Assembly: GCA_020849475.1 (NCBI GenBank)
Contig: JADLGE010000031.1
Span: 20,732 to 84,731, forward strand
Reading direction: 5' to 3'
Source: Gammaproteobacteria bacterium
Lineage (GTDB): Bacteria > Pseudomonadota > Gammaproteobacteria > Ga0077536
Length of the DNA: 64,000 nt
In this document: piece by piece, positions 8,294 through 18,381 of the stretch
Numbering within the stretch: position 1 is the stretch's first letter
Layout: every line of letters starts with the position of its first letter
Program-made: the position numbers and the translations under genes
Notes under the pieces: model-generated
The model's database searches: none
Seen by the model: the letters and a program-made list of their open reading frames with translations, nothing else
Told to the model about the DNA's origin: nothing

Positions 8294-8917
8294 TCAGTGA
8301 GTGAGACCGGTGCGTCCGACGAACGGCACGATGCCGGCGCGGCGCAGTTGCTTGCGTGCCCGCTGACTACCGGTCTTCTGCCATAGTTCGTAGCTGCGCA
8401 GCAGATCGCTGCGCGATTTCAAGCCGCTCATTTCGCTGATTTCAGTCAGCACGTCGACCAGCAACGGAAACTTGCTGCTCAATTCCGCGAACACGGCGCC
8501 GAGGGGTTTGGCCCGCGCATCGACTTGCAGCGAGTCGTACACACAGCAGTAGGCGGCTTCTCCCATGCCGATGTAGTAGTCAACGTCCACCAGCTTGCGA
8601 TTCAGGCTGTCGCTGAAAATGCCTGAAATGAACAGCGCCAGATCACCGAGCTTCTGCAAGGTACGGCGTCGATGTTCAGAGGTCGGTGCTTCGAGTGCTT
8701 CGCCGTAGAGCGTGGCGAGCGGCTTGATCTGCTGATTGGCATCGGTGACCGCGGCCAGCGCCGAGGTTTCGCAGTAATCGGTCAGCAGGTTGACGAGGTA
8801 AGTGGAGGTGATGTCGCGCAGCGCGACGTCCTGGTTGCGGGCCGCAGACTGCAAGGCGGTGCTGAAATGCTCCCGCACAGTCACGGTGTGGATCAGACTC
8901 AAATCGACGGTGGTCAT
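8294..8917 (-). CDS. protein of unknown function, operon partner of the next gene
   Basis: A 207-residue helical protein without signal peptide. The ATG at 8917 is chosen because a strong GGAGGAG ribosome site precedes it by four bases; an earlier in-frame start at 9019 would add 34 residues lacking any such site. The central part (KLGDLALFISGIFSDSL, DVDYYIGMGEAAYCCVYDSL) looks like a folded helical domain. No family recognised. First gene of the two-gene unit with 7622-8278. Confidence 0.72.
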   Translation of the reverse strand: MTTVDLSLIHTVTVREHFSTALQSAARNQDVALRDITSTYLVNLLTDYCETSALAAVTDANQQIKPLATLYGEALEAPTSEHRRRTLQKLGDLALFISGIFSDSLNRKLVDVDYYIGMGEAAYCCVYDSLQVDARAKPLGAVFAELSSKFPLLVDVLTEISEMSGLKSRSDLLRSYELWQKTGSQRARKQLRRAGIVPFVGRTGLTH

Positions 8918-9193
8918 GTGACTCCTCCGCTCGTGAATGATCAATCTCTCAACATGTATCGGCGCGGCGATGTGATTCCTCACGCGCTGGCAGAATGAAT
9001 AATCCAATATCCATGCCATGAGAAGCCCATTGTTGAACGCGAGCTATCTCGATGATTTGAAAAATGTGTGCAGCACTCTGCGTGGAGGCTGCTGACAAAA
9101 AAGGCGGGATTGGCAATGCATTTGGCGCGGATGTCACCGAATGGTGCGCGGCGCGCTCGGGCGTGGAGCAGCGGTGGGATGTTCACATGCCGG
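8918..9193. other. intergenic region without recognisable gene
   Basis: This gap lies downstream of groEL and upstream of the 8917 gene, both on the minus strand. It contains the groEL terminator at its right end and presumably the promoter of the 8917/8278 pair. I see no convincing ORF or RNA in it. Confidence 0.5.
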
Positions 9194-9226
9194 AAAAAAA
9201 AGAACCCCGCACAAGGCGGGGTTCTC
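9194..9226 (-). terminator. rho-independent terminator of groES-groEL
   Basis: Perfect nine-base arms GAACCCCGC (9202-9210) and GCGGGGTTC (9216-9224) with a five-base loop. Read on the minus strand the hairpin is followed by a run of T (the A-run at 9194-9201). It lies about 30 bases past the groEL stop. Confidence 0.93.
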
Positions 9227-9253
9227 TCGAGCCGGTGAGGGCTGGAGGCTGAT

Positions 9254-10912
<1,659 letters not shown>

Positions 10913-10949
10913 TCATTGACCTCTTCTAATTTCTTGGTGCCGGCAACGC

Positions 10950-11240
10950 TTAGGCGTCGAACACGGCCATGATGTCGTCTTCGCGCATGACCAGCAGGTC
11001 CGCGCCGTCGACCTTTACTTCGGTGCCGGAGTACTTGCCGAACAGAATCTTGTCGCCGACCTTGAGGTCGAGCTTGCGGACTTCGCCATTGTCTAGAACC
11101 TTGCCGTTACCGACGGCAATGACTTCGCCCTTGACCGGCTTTTCAGCTGCGGAATCCGGAATGACGATGCCGCCGGCGGAAGTCTTCTCTTCTTCCGTGC
11201 GCTTGACGATCACGCGATCGTGTAAGGGCCGAATCTTCAT
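10950..11240 (-). CDS. groS: co-chaperonin GroES
   Basis: A 96-residue 10 kDa chaperonin that caps the GroEL chamber. The N-terminal [14 protein letters not shown], the mobile-loop segment [16 protein letters not shown] and [18 protein letters not shown] are typical. The ATG follows an AGGAG ribosome site. It is the first gene of the groESL operon; the promoter and a CIRCE-like operator lie in the 110 bases upstream. Confidence 0.99.
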   Translation of the reverse strand: MKIRPLHDRVIVKRTEEEKTSAGGIVIPDSAAEKPVKGEVIAVGNGKVLDNGEVRKLDLKVGDKILFGKYSGTEVKVDGADLLVMREDDIMAVFDA

Positions 11241-11298
11241 AGGTATTATTCTCCTCAGGCATTAACTGGTTGATTTTACTAATTTTGCAGAAGTGTTA

Positions 11299-11325
11299 TT
11301 AGCACTCTCTTGCGAGTAGTGCCAG
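11299..11325 (-). promoter_or_regulatory. CIRCE-like HrcA operator of groESL
   Basis: The known CIRCE operator is TTAGCACTC, nine bases, GAGTGCTAA. Here one arm is perfect (TTAGCACTC, 11299-11307), the spacer is nine bases, and the other arm (11317-11325, TAGTGCCAG) keeps six of nine positions. It sits about where transcription should start from the promoter just upstream, as expected for an HrcA-repressed groE operon. The second arm is clearly degenerate, so repression may be weak or relic. Confidence 0.75.
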
Positions 11326-11326
11326 A

Positions 11327-11354
11327 ATTATGGCGACACCCCCCGGAATGTCAA
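11327..11354 (-). promoter_or_regulatory. groESL promoter
   Basis: Read on the minus strand, TTGACA (11354-11349) is followed after 16 bases by CATAAT (11332-11327), close to the housekeeping sigma-70 consensus. The surrounding TTCTTGACA and CGCCATAA also resemble a heat-shock sigma-32 promoter, so dual control is possible. Confidence 0.65.
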
Positions 11355-11474
11355 GAAATTTCCCGCGGCGCGGGGCAACAGCGCGACCGTGGTCATATCA
11401 CCACTGGCGTGTCGTCAACGCCGACGTAGAATAGCCGCACTACTCAAAATCATGTCGTGGGGCTGCCGGAAGCC

Positions 11475-12005
11475 ATGTTGCGTTCAACTGTAATTGCTGC
11501 CGCCCTGTTGGTTTCAAGCGTCGCGCTCGCCGCGAACGAGCCGACTCCCACGCCGACGTCATTCGGCGCCTACAGCGTGACTGTCGCGCCAGACCCAGAC
11601 TCGACACTGTCCGCCGCCGAGTATCAGATCACGGTCCGCAACGAACAATTGCTGTTGTCCCGTCTGAGCGCCCCCTACAGCGGCACTCTGTCCAAGAGCT
11701 TTGTCGCGGATCTCGACCACGACGGCGCGTTCGAGGTGGTGGTGACCTACACCGAGGCCGCCACCCATGCGACGGTCATCAAGGTCTATTCCTGGAAAGA
11801 CGACCTTTTACAGCCGATCAAGCTGGCGGAACTCGACGAGCAGCAGAAGCAGGGCTATCGCGGCGATGACGAAGTGGCGGTCACGGACGGTAAGCTGTTG
11901 CGCCTGTTCCAGGTCTACGAACTGCAGAACGGCGAGTGGTCGGCCACCCCCAGCACGCGCAAGCTGCATTACTCTTTCGACAGCAGCCGTTGGATGACCG
12001 ACTGA
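11475..12005 (+). CDS. PliI-like periplasmic lysozyme inhibitor
   Basis: A 176-residue protein with a signal peptide (MLRSTVIAAALLVSSVALA). The mature part has FVADLDHDGAFEVVVTYT, LAELDEQQKQGYRGDDEVAV and KLLRLFQVYELQ, the order and spacing I recall for PliI, the periplasmic inhibitor of invertebrate-type lysozyme (in Aeromonas and E. coli relatives: DLxxDxxPEV, LPEL, GYRGHDEFAV, LVRRFPIY). It would protect peptidoglycan from host or predator lysozymes. I use the ATG at 11475 after GGAAG; an in-frame GTG lies 18 bases earlier. A CRP-family gene follows after 88 bases. Confidence 0.72.
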   Translation: MLRSTVIAAALLVSSVALAANEPTPTPTSFGAYSVTVAPDPDSTLSAAEYQITVRNEQLLLSRLSAPYSGTLSKSFVADLDHDGAFEVVVTYTEAATHATVIKVYSWKDDLLQPIKLAELDEQQKQGYRGDDEVAVTDGKLLRLFQVYELQNGEWSATPSTRKLHYSFDSSRWMTD

Positions 12006-12093
12006 GCAAGATGTCGCTGACCCACGAGACCGCATCATCATCGATGCCGGCATCACCGCCCATGAATCGAGGCGTTATCAGGAGTACGTAAGC

Positions 12094-12759
12094 ATGTCTT
12101 TGCTGAGCACCAGCGTCGCGCAATCGGTGGACAAGCTGCTGGCCCATTGCCATCGCCGAGTGTTTTCGGCCAAGGCCGCCATCATCCGGCAGGGCGATCC
12201 GGCCGGCGAACTCTATTTCATCATCCGCGGTTCCGTGACCGTGCTGCTGGAAGACGACAAAGGCCACGAAATCGTGCTGGCCTATCTCAATCCCGGCGAA
12301 TTCTTCGGCGAAATCGGCCTGTTCAATGAAGACGCCAACCGAACCGCGCTGGTGCGGGCGCGCAGCGAGTGCGAAATTGCGCAAATCGGCTACAAGAAAC
12401 TCAAGGCCCTGACCGAGATTTATCCCGACCTCATCATCGCCATGACCTCGCAGTTGGCGCGTCGTCTGCGCAACACCAACCGCAAGCTCGGCGACCTGGC
12501 GTTCATGGATGTCTACGGGCGTGTCGCGCGCACGCTGCTCGATCTGTGCGAGCAGCCTGACGCCATGACCCACCCCAATGGCATGCAGGTGCGGGTCACG
12601 CGTCAGGAACTGTCGCGTCTGGTGGGCTGCTCACGGGAAATGGTCGGCAAGGTCCTCAAGGACATGGAAGACCAGAATCACATCGCCGCCACCGGCAAGA
12701 ACATCGTCGTGCTCGGCGTGCGGCCCAAGCGGCCGCAGGTCGCGTCAAGGATCAGCTAG
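12094..12759 (+). CDS. crp: CRP/Vfr-type cAMP-responsive transcription regulator
   Basis: A 221-residue regulator of the CRP/FNR family. The cyclic-nucleotide domain contains the phosphate-binding cassette GEIGLFNEDANRTALVRAR (about residues 71-89), which preserves the Glu and Arg that hold cAMP in E. coli CRP, and the C-terminal helix-turn-helix TRQELSRLVGCSREMVGKVL keeps the Arg-Glu of the DNA-reading helix (the later Arg is Lys). No FNR cysteines are present. It is therefore expected to bind TGTGA-type sites. The ATG has a CAGGAG site. Monocistronic as far as visible. Confidence 0.9.
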   Translation: MSLLSTSVAQSVDKLLAHCHRRVFSAKAAIIRQGDPAGELYFIIRGSVTVLLEDDKGHEIVLAYLNPGEFFGEIGLFNEDANRTALVRARSECEIAQIGYKKLKALTEIYPDLIIAMTSQLARRLRNTNRKLGDLAFMDVYGRVARTLLDLCEQPDAMTHPNGMQVRVTRQELSRLVGCSREMVGKVLKDMEDQNHIAATGKNIVVLGVRPKRPQVASRIS

Positions 12760-12773
12760 GTCGCCGCCAGCCG

Positions 12774-13016
12774 CTAAATCGCGGCCGCCTGCACGCCAAC
12801 GTCGATACCGCGCAGCTGGCGGCGTTTGTTGAACAGCAGGCTGCGCAGATGGGCGCGGCCGTGGTCGGCATCCTGATCGTGTACCGCCCCGCACTCCGTG
12901 AGGATGTCTTCCAGCTCCGCGATCTGCTCGACCAATGATCGCCAGTCCGTCGGTGTATCACCGAGCACCAGGCGCGGCGGCGTGTATGGTTTCGCGACCT
13001 TGATTGCTTTGCGCAT
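12774..13016 (-). CDS. small protein of unknown function
   Basis: An 80-residue soluble protein convergent with the CRP-like gene. The ATG at 13016 has a GGGAG site eight bases upstream, which favours it over an earlier in-frame start at 13058. The sequence contains ELEDILTECGAVHDQDADHG and a basic tail segment LLFNKRRQLRG. No domain recognised. Confidence 0.6.
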   Translation of the reverse strand: MRKAIKVAKPYTPPRLVLGDTPTDWRSLVEQIAELEDILTECGAVHDQDADHGRAHLRSLLFNKRRQLRGIDVGVQAAAI

Positions 13017-13213
13017 GATTTCAAACTCCCGAGTAGTTCGAGGCCGAAATCTACGCACACTGCTTTACCACGGTATGACGATGCGCCGGCGGCGGCGATG
13101 GCCTAGCCTCCGGCACCTCCCTATAATGCCGCTCTCGCATAATCACGCAGATGCCCCCTGATCGCCGACGCGCTCACTCACGGGTGGCCACACACTGCAT
13201 CCGGAGGACTTCG

Positions 13214-15316
13214 ATGCGTCTGCCACGCATGTACTGCGCCGCGCTGGCGTTCCTGAGTGCGGCGGTCTTCGCCGACGATTTCGACCAATTGCGTGATGCC
13301 GTGGCCCGCGGAGACTACTCCGCCGCCGTGCCGGCATTGCAGGCCGCCGCCGCCAAGGACGAGCCACGGGCCTTGAGCCTGTTGGCCTCGCTCTATCAAC
13401 ACGGCCAGGCGTTTCCCCACGATGCGGCCAAGGCCGTCGAACTCTATACACGCGCGGCGGAACTGGGAGATGCCGAGGCGCAGTTCAGTCTCGGCAGCAT
13501 GTATCTGCTGGGTGAGGGGGTGAAGGCCGACGAGGCCTGGGCCTTGACCTATTACCGCAAGGCCGCCGCGCAGGGCCACGACGGCGCCAAGCGCAATCTG
13601 GCCGAGCTGTATCGCGCTTCAGGATTGGAGCCCGCGCCAAGCACTGGCACGCCGCCTGATCGCCCGCTGGCGAACGAAGCCGCGCGTTTGCATGCCGAAC
13701 CGGCGGTGGCGCCGGTGCCGGCCGTCAAGGCCGAGACACTCGCTCCCGGCATGAGCACCAGCGCCAATCCGCCCATGCCCGGCACGGTGTCGCGGGACAT
13801 CACCAGCCGCCGCGCGAGCCCGGCGCCCGCTGCAGTCACGGCACCGGCGGTCGCGCCCGCCAAAGCCACGCCGACACCCCAAGCATCACTGATGCCGCCT
13901 GCGCAAACGCCGTCTCAGGCCGCGCCGGCCGAGAGCGCCGCGCCGTCACTGGACGAATTGCGCGCGCTGGAATTGGCGCGCAACGCCGGCGTCGAGGTGC
14001 GTATGGATGGCAGTTCAACGCCGCCGCCCAGTGTGGTGACGCTGACGCGTCCAGCGACCAGCACGACAAGCGACGAACAACAGCCGGCGTTCACGCCGTC
14101 GTCACAGGCCGGCGATGCCGACACCGTCGAGAACAATGAGGAAGGTGCGGCGGCTTTCCGCAGCGCGCAGCGTTACCTGCTTGGCCAAGGCGTGGCACCC
14201 GACGCGGCCGTCGGTGTGCAATGGCTGGAACGCGCCGCGCGCGCCGGTCACACCCAGGCGAAATACGAACTGGCGCTGCACTATCTCAATGGTGAAGGCG
14301 TGCAGGCCGACGACGCGATGGCCATCACGCTGTTGCGAGATGCGGCCCAGGCCGGTCATGCGCAGGCCACGGCCAAGCTGAAGGCGGTCTACAGCGCCGC
14401 CGGCATGCCCATGCCCGCGCTGACGACTCCCTCATCCGACCACGCGCCGGTCGAGCAGACACCCGTCAGCGTGGCGCCTCAGGACACTGCGCCGGCGCCC
14501 GATGCGCACTCCGCGCCGCGCCATGACAACACCTTTGAAAGCAGTGAGCGACATCCGGCGCGCGGCGCGAATGCCGGCATGATGGCGAACGTCGCGGCCG
14601 AGGAAGAGGCCGACGTCGAGCCCGATGCCGCGTCGGCCACCGCCACCTTGAGCGACGCGCGCGCGGCGCTCGACGCACAGAATCTGCCGCGTGCCGCCAC
14701 GCTCTTCACGCAATTGGCCGAGGCCGGCAACGCCGAAGCGCAGGCTCACATCGGCTACATGACTTATCGCGGCGAAGGTGTGCGCGCCGACAAGGCCAAG
14801 GCTGTCGAGTGGTATCGCAAGGCCGCCGCGCAGGGCAATCGCGACGCCCAATACAATCTTGCCGTCGCCTATGCCTTTGGCGATGGCGTGACACAGAACG
14901 ATGCCGAAGCCTTGCAGTGGTACCAGCGCGCCGCCGAGCAGGGCAGCGCCGTTGCGCAGTACAGCTTGGGTGTGTCGTATGCCTTGGGCGAAGGCGTGCG
15001 GCGCGACGATGCGCTCGCGCTGAAGTGGTATCGCGCCGCCGCCGCGCAGGGCTACGCCGACGCGCAGTTCAATCTCGGCCAGATGATGCGCAGCGGGCGT
15101 GGTGCAAAAGCCGATGAGCAGGAAGGTCTGCGTCTGATCAAACTGGCGGCCGACAATGGCAGCGCGGCCGCGCAATACAGCCTCGGCAACATGTATCGCG
15201 CCGGCAGCGGCGTGAAGCGGGATGTCGCCGAAGCGGCGCGCCTGTACAAGCTTGCCGCCGCGCAAGGTCACTCCGAAGCGCGCGCCAGCCTCGCCACGCT
15301 CGAAGCCCGTCACTGA
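13214..15316 (+). CDS. secreted Sel1-repeat (TPR-like) protein
   Basis: A 700-residue protein with a signal peptide (MRLPRMYCAALAFLSAAVFA) and GGAGG before the ATG. Sel1-like repeats occur in three blocks: about residues 60-130, 315-385 and 470-690 (units such as GNAEAQAHIGYMTYRGEGVRAD and GSAVAQYSLGVSYALGEGVR). The blocks are joined by Pro/Ala/Thr-rich linkers. Sel1 proteins serve as periplasmic or surface scaffolds for protein interaction. A second Sel1 protein is encoded at 27791. Confidence 0.87.
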   Translation: MRLPRMYCAALAFLSAAVFADDFDQLRDAVARGDYSAAVPALQAAAAKDEPRALSLLASLYQHGQAFPHDAAKAVELYTRAAELGDAEAQFSLGSMYLLGEGVKADEAWALTYYRKAAAQGHDGAKRNLAELYRASGLEPAPSTGTPPDRPLANEAARLHAEPAVAPVPAVKAETLAPGMSTSANPPMPGTVSRDITSRRASPAPAAVTAPAVAPAKATPTPQASLMPPAQTPSQAAPAESAAPSLDELRALELARNAGVEVRMDGSSTPPPSVVTLTRPATSTTSDEQQPAFTPSSQAGDADTVENNEEGAAAFRSAQRYLLGQGVAPDAAVGVQWLERAARAGHTQAKYELALHYLNGEGVQADDAMAITLLRDAAQAGHAQATAKLKAVYSAAGMPMPALTTPSSDHAPVEQTPVSVAPQDTAPAPDAHSAPRHDNTFESSERHPARGANAGMMANVAAEEEADVEPDAASATATLSDARAALDAQNLPRAATLFTQLAEAGNAEAQAHIGYMTYRGEGVRADKAKAVEWYRKAAAQGNRDAQYNLAVAYAFGDGVTQNDAEALQWYQRAAEQGSAVAQYSLGVSYALGEGVRRDDALALKWYRAAAAQGYADAQFNLGQMMRSGRGAKADEQEGLRLIKLAADNGSAAAQYSLGNMYRAGSGVKRDVAEAARLYKLAAAQGHSEARASLATLEARH

Positions 15317-15323
15317 CGCCTGG

Positions 15324-16064
15324 TCAGATAGCCTGGCGCTCCGTGCCAGGCGGCGGCGCTGGTTTCGTGTCGGGCAAATCGCGCAGTAAATCGTCGAGTC
15401 GTCGGCGCAGTTCCGGCACCTGGCTGCGAATGTCTTTTTCGATGTCGGACAAGTCGCTTTCGAGCTTGGGCAGGGCGCGCTTCAATTCTTCGAGCGACTG
15501 ATTCACGCCTGCCCCCAAGCGGCTGGTGAAGCCTTGCAATTGCGTGATGAGCGTGGCCAGGGGACTGTCGCTGGCGATGTCCCGCACCGTGGCCGGGTAA
15601 TCGACACGCCAACTGTCGCCGCTGCGTATTAACACAGTGACGATGCTGAGATGCAGGGCTTCCTTGCCGGACAAGGTGAGGCGCGTATCGATTTCGGCGC
15701 CGTCCTCTGTCACGCGGACGTCGCCCAGTGCAAAGGCGCTGATCGGCAAAACCTGAAGGCCACCTTCGACACTCGCGACATCGTTGTCGCGTACCAGGCG
15801 ACGCAAGCGGTCGGTGTCGCCCGTCTGCTGCGCGTGCCAGAACTCGGTCGCAACCTGCTGGGGATCGGCGGCGCGCGTGCACGCGCCGAGCAGGAAGACG
15901 AACAGCAGTGCGAGGCAGCCTGGGCTGGCGGCCGCCCGAGGCCACCCGCCGCGCCGGCCGGCGGGGATCAGAATGCGCGGCGCCCGCTTTCGACGGCCAC
16001 CGGGCCGCTGAAGGGCGGACGATCGGGGGCAATCACCTTGCCCATGCGCATCAGGCGCGCCCAA
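15324..16064 (-). CDS. putative lipoprotein downstream of fimV
   Basis: A protein with a clear lipobox (CLALLFVFLLGACTRA) and a mature part of about 190 residues that has an NTF2/DUF4878-like look at the start (ADPQQVATEFWHAQQTGDTDRLRRLV) and a helical, charged C-terminal half (ELKRALPKLESDLSDIEKDI). The start is unresolved: the only ATG/GTG/TTG in frame before the lipobox is the TTG at 16064, inside fimV, giving an unusually long 50-residue n-region; ATT or CTG codons near 15985 would give a normal lipoprotein signal. Overlaps the end of fimV by about 97 bases in the longest form. Confidence 0.65.
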   Translation of the reverse strand: MGAPDAHGQGDCPRSSALQRPGGRRKRAPRILIPAGRRGGWPRAAASPGCLALLFVFLLGACTRAADPQQVATEFWHAQQTGDTDRLRRLVRDNDVASVEGGLQVLPISAFALGDVRVTEDGAEIDTRLTLSGKEALHLSIVTVLIRSGDSWRVDYPATVRDIASDSPLATLITQLQGFTSRLGAGVNQSLEELKRALPKLESDLSDIEKDIRSQVPELRRRLDDLLRDLPDTKPAPPPGTERQAI

Positions 16065-17620
16065 TTCTCGTCTCCGATATCGCTGCGGTGCTGACGGTGG
16101 ATTTCTTCGGCAAGGTCGACGAACTCCTCGTGCCGTTCGTTCAGATAATAAATCTCGGCAAGCCGCAGCTTGGCGCGGAAATTGTTCGGCGCATCGACGA
16201 TGGTCTGTTCAAGCATGGCCTCAGCTTCATTGTATTGGCCGTGGGCGATGCGCGTCTCGATTTCTTCCAGCGTACCGCGCACGCCGGCCAGCAGGTCGGC
16301 GGGCCGCAGTCCGCCCTTGGCAGACTCCTCATTGCCATCGATACGTCCGGCAATCATGCGCTTCACTTCGTCTTCGAGCTGCACACGTTTTTCGGTCTTG
16401 CGCGCAATCTCCGCCACCATGTCGCGATCGGCACTGCGCACGCCGGCGTCCGCCATGCGTCCACGCAGGCGGCGCCCGAAGCGCATTGCGCCCAGGGTCA
16501 GCGCGACCAGCAGCAACAGCGCGCCGACACCCACCAGTACGCGGCCGTCGACGTAGCGTGCGACTACATCGAGCGCGGTGTTGTCGCTGACAGGTTGCGG
16601 CGCGGCAATAGGCTTGGCGTGGGGCCTCACCGCCGCGGGCGTGACGCGCTGCGGCGCGGCCTTGGTCGCGGCGCTGGTCTTCTCCGGTGCGACGCTGACG
16701 CGCGGGGACGGTGTCGGCGTTGCGCTGCTGTCGGTCTCGGCCGCGCGCGGCATGGTGTTGGCGGTCGCGGCCGTGGCGGCCTGCGGCGCGGCAGCGGCTG
16801 AAGCTTGCGCTTGCTGCGCGTCGTAGCGCGCGCGAATTTCTTCGAACTTCTGCGCGAGCCGCGCCATGCGCGCCGCGGTCTCGGTATCCAGTGTCTGCGC
16901 GTCTTTGCGAGGCGTGGAGGCGACCGCGGGCGCCGGTGCGACGCGCGAGGCGGACACGCCCTTGGGCAAATGCAGTGTCACACCCACGCGCAGGCGCCGC
17001 GCATCGCCACCGACGAAGGCGGCGGGGTTGGCGGCGACGATTTCCCGCATGAGTGCCTGGCTGTTGCCGCCGGCAAGACCGGTCTCTTGAAGAATGCCCC
17101 ACAGCGATTGACCGGCGCGCACCGGACCATAGTCGCCCCCCGTAGGCGTATCGTCAGTGGCCGCCGCCGGGCGCGCTTCGGCCTGCGGGCGCACCGTGGG
17201 TCGCGTCGGCCGCGCACGCGGCGCGCGTGCAAGCGGCGCCGCTGCGGCGGCCGGGATGGTCAATTCATAGTGGCGCACGAGCGCATGGCTGCCCTCGCGC
17301 AGTCGCACGCGCAAAGTCAGCGTCGCCGCTTCTATCGGTTGAGTGCTGGTGACGATGATGGCCTGGCCGTCAGGCTCGTCGTGCGACAGTCGCGCTTGCA
17401 AACCATATTGCGACAAAGTTTCTGCGCCGTCGCCGAAAGCCGGCAGCAGTTCGACCACCGTGTCGCCCGCTTCATGCGCGGCCATGCCATACAGACTGAC
17501 GCGCGCCAGCAAGGGTTGGCCGCGTACCGAGGCGCCGGTGATTTGTCCCATCTGCAGCGCCAGCGCGTCCTGCCCCAGCACCAACATGATCAGCAGGCTG
17601 GGAATTCTCGGTATAGTCAT
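15968..17620 (-). CDS. fimV: FimV-like pilus assembly / polar hub protein
   Basis: A 550-residue protein with the architecture of FimV: signal peptide (MTIPRIPSLLIMLVLGQDALA), N-terminal domain with the family-typical LQMGQITGASVRGQPLLARV, a LysM-like segment (YGPVRAGQSLWGILQETGL to LRVGVTLHLPKG), an Ala/Pro-rich linker, one membrane span (VLVGVGALLLLVALTLG, about residue 380), and a cytoplasmic TPR-like C-terminus (EEIETRIAHGQYNEAEAML). It is shorter than Pseudomonas FimV (over 900 residues). Known relatives organise the cell pole and support type IV pilus assembly and cAMP signalling. GGAGAG precedes the ATG at 17620. Confidence 0.83.
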   Translation of the reverse strand: MTIPRIPSLLIMLVLGQDALALQMGQITGASVRGQPLLARVSLYGMAAHEAGDTVVELLPAFGDGAETLSQYGLQARLSHDEPDGQAIIVTSTQPIEAATLTLRVRLREGSHALVRHYELTIPAAAAAPLARAPRARPTRPTVRPQAEARPAAATDDTPTGGDYGPVRAGQSLWGILQETGLAGGNSQALMREIVAANPAAFVGGDARRLRVGVTLHLPKGVSASRVAPAPAVASTPRKDAQTLDTETAARMARLAQKFEEIRARYDAQQAQASAAAAPQAATAATANTMPRAAETDSSATPTPSPRVSVAPEKTSAATKAAPQRVTPAAVRPHAKPIAAPQPVSDNTALDVVARYVDGRVLVGVGALLLLVALTLGAMRFGRRLRGRMADAGVRSADRDMVAEIARKTEKRVQLEDEVKRMIAGRIDGNEESAKGGLRPADLLAGVRGTLEEIETRIAHGQYNEAEAMLEQTIVDAPNNFRAKLRLAEIYYLNERHEEFVDLAEEIHRQHRSDIGDENWARLMRMGKVIAPDRPPFSGPVAVESGRRAF

Positions 17621-17782
17621 GAATCTCTCCGTGCGCCAGGTCGTGGCGGGATTGGCCGGAAGCTGTCGTACTGGATTGGGTGACGGCCATGGGCGCAAGG
17701 CCACCAGTCGTCCGTGTCACTTTTTAGCGGCGCACGTTCGCCAAGCTTGACCTCTTTTTCGCCGTCAAACCGGAGTACGCAG

Positions 17783-18370
17783 TTGACCGCCAACGCTTTC
17801 GATCAGGCCTATTTCGAGCGCTTCTATTTCAATCGCCGCACCCGTATCGCCGAACCCGCCTATTTCGATCATCTGGCCGCGTTCACCGGCGCCTATCTCA
17901 AATTGCTCGACTGCCCGGTGGCGCGCGTTCTAGACATGGGATGCGGCGCGGGCCTCTTGCATCGCGGCCTGCGGCGCGCTTTCCGCGGCGTGAAAATCGA
18001 CGCCTGCGACGTCAGCGAATATGTGTGCGAACGTTTCGGCTGGCAGTGTGTGAGTATCGAAGAGTACGAAGTCAAACGCAGCTATGACCTCGTCATCTGT
18101 CACGATGTTTTGCAATACCTGGACGACAAGGCCGCCGGTCGCGCCATCGACAAGCTCGCCAGCTTGAGCCACCGTGCCTTGCTGTTCGGCGTGTTGACGC
18201 GTGAAGACTGGGAGCACAACTGCGATCAGACCTTGACCGACAGCAATGCGCATCTGCGCAGCACGGCCTGGTACCGACGCCGACTCGGCGCGCACTTTCG
18301 CAATGCCGGTGGCGGTCTCTACATCAAGCGCGATGCCAGTGTGGTGCTGTTTTCCCTCGAATCGTTCTGA
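17783..18370 (+). CDS. class I SAM-dependent methyltransferase
   Basis: A 195-residue Rossmann-fold methyltransferase with motif I VLDMGCGAGLL, motif II acidic segment VKIDACDVS and motif IV YDLVICHDVLQYL. The substrate is not identifiable. I choose the TTG at 17783 because GGAG lies seven bases before it; a GTG at 17714 would add 23 Ser/Arg-rich residues with no family look. The gene is divergent from fimV. Confidence 0.8.
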   Translation: MTANAFDQAYFERFYFNRRTRIAEPAYFDHLAAFTGAYLKLLDCPVARVLDMGCGAGLLHRGLRRAFRGVKIDACDVSEYVCERFGWQCVSIEEYEVKRSYDLVICHDVLQYLDDKAAGRAIDKLASLSHRALLFGVLTREDWEHNCDQTLTDSNAHLRSTAWYRRRLGAHFRNAGGGLYIKRDASVVLFSLESF

Positions 18371-18381
18371 GCGGCCGGCGC

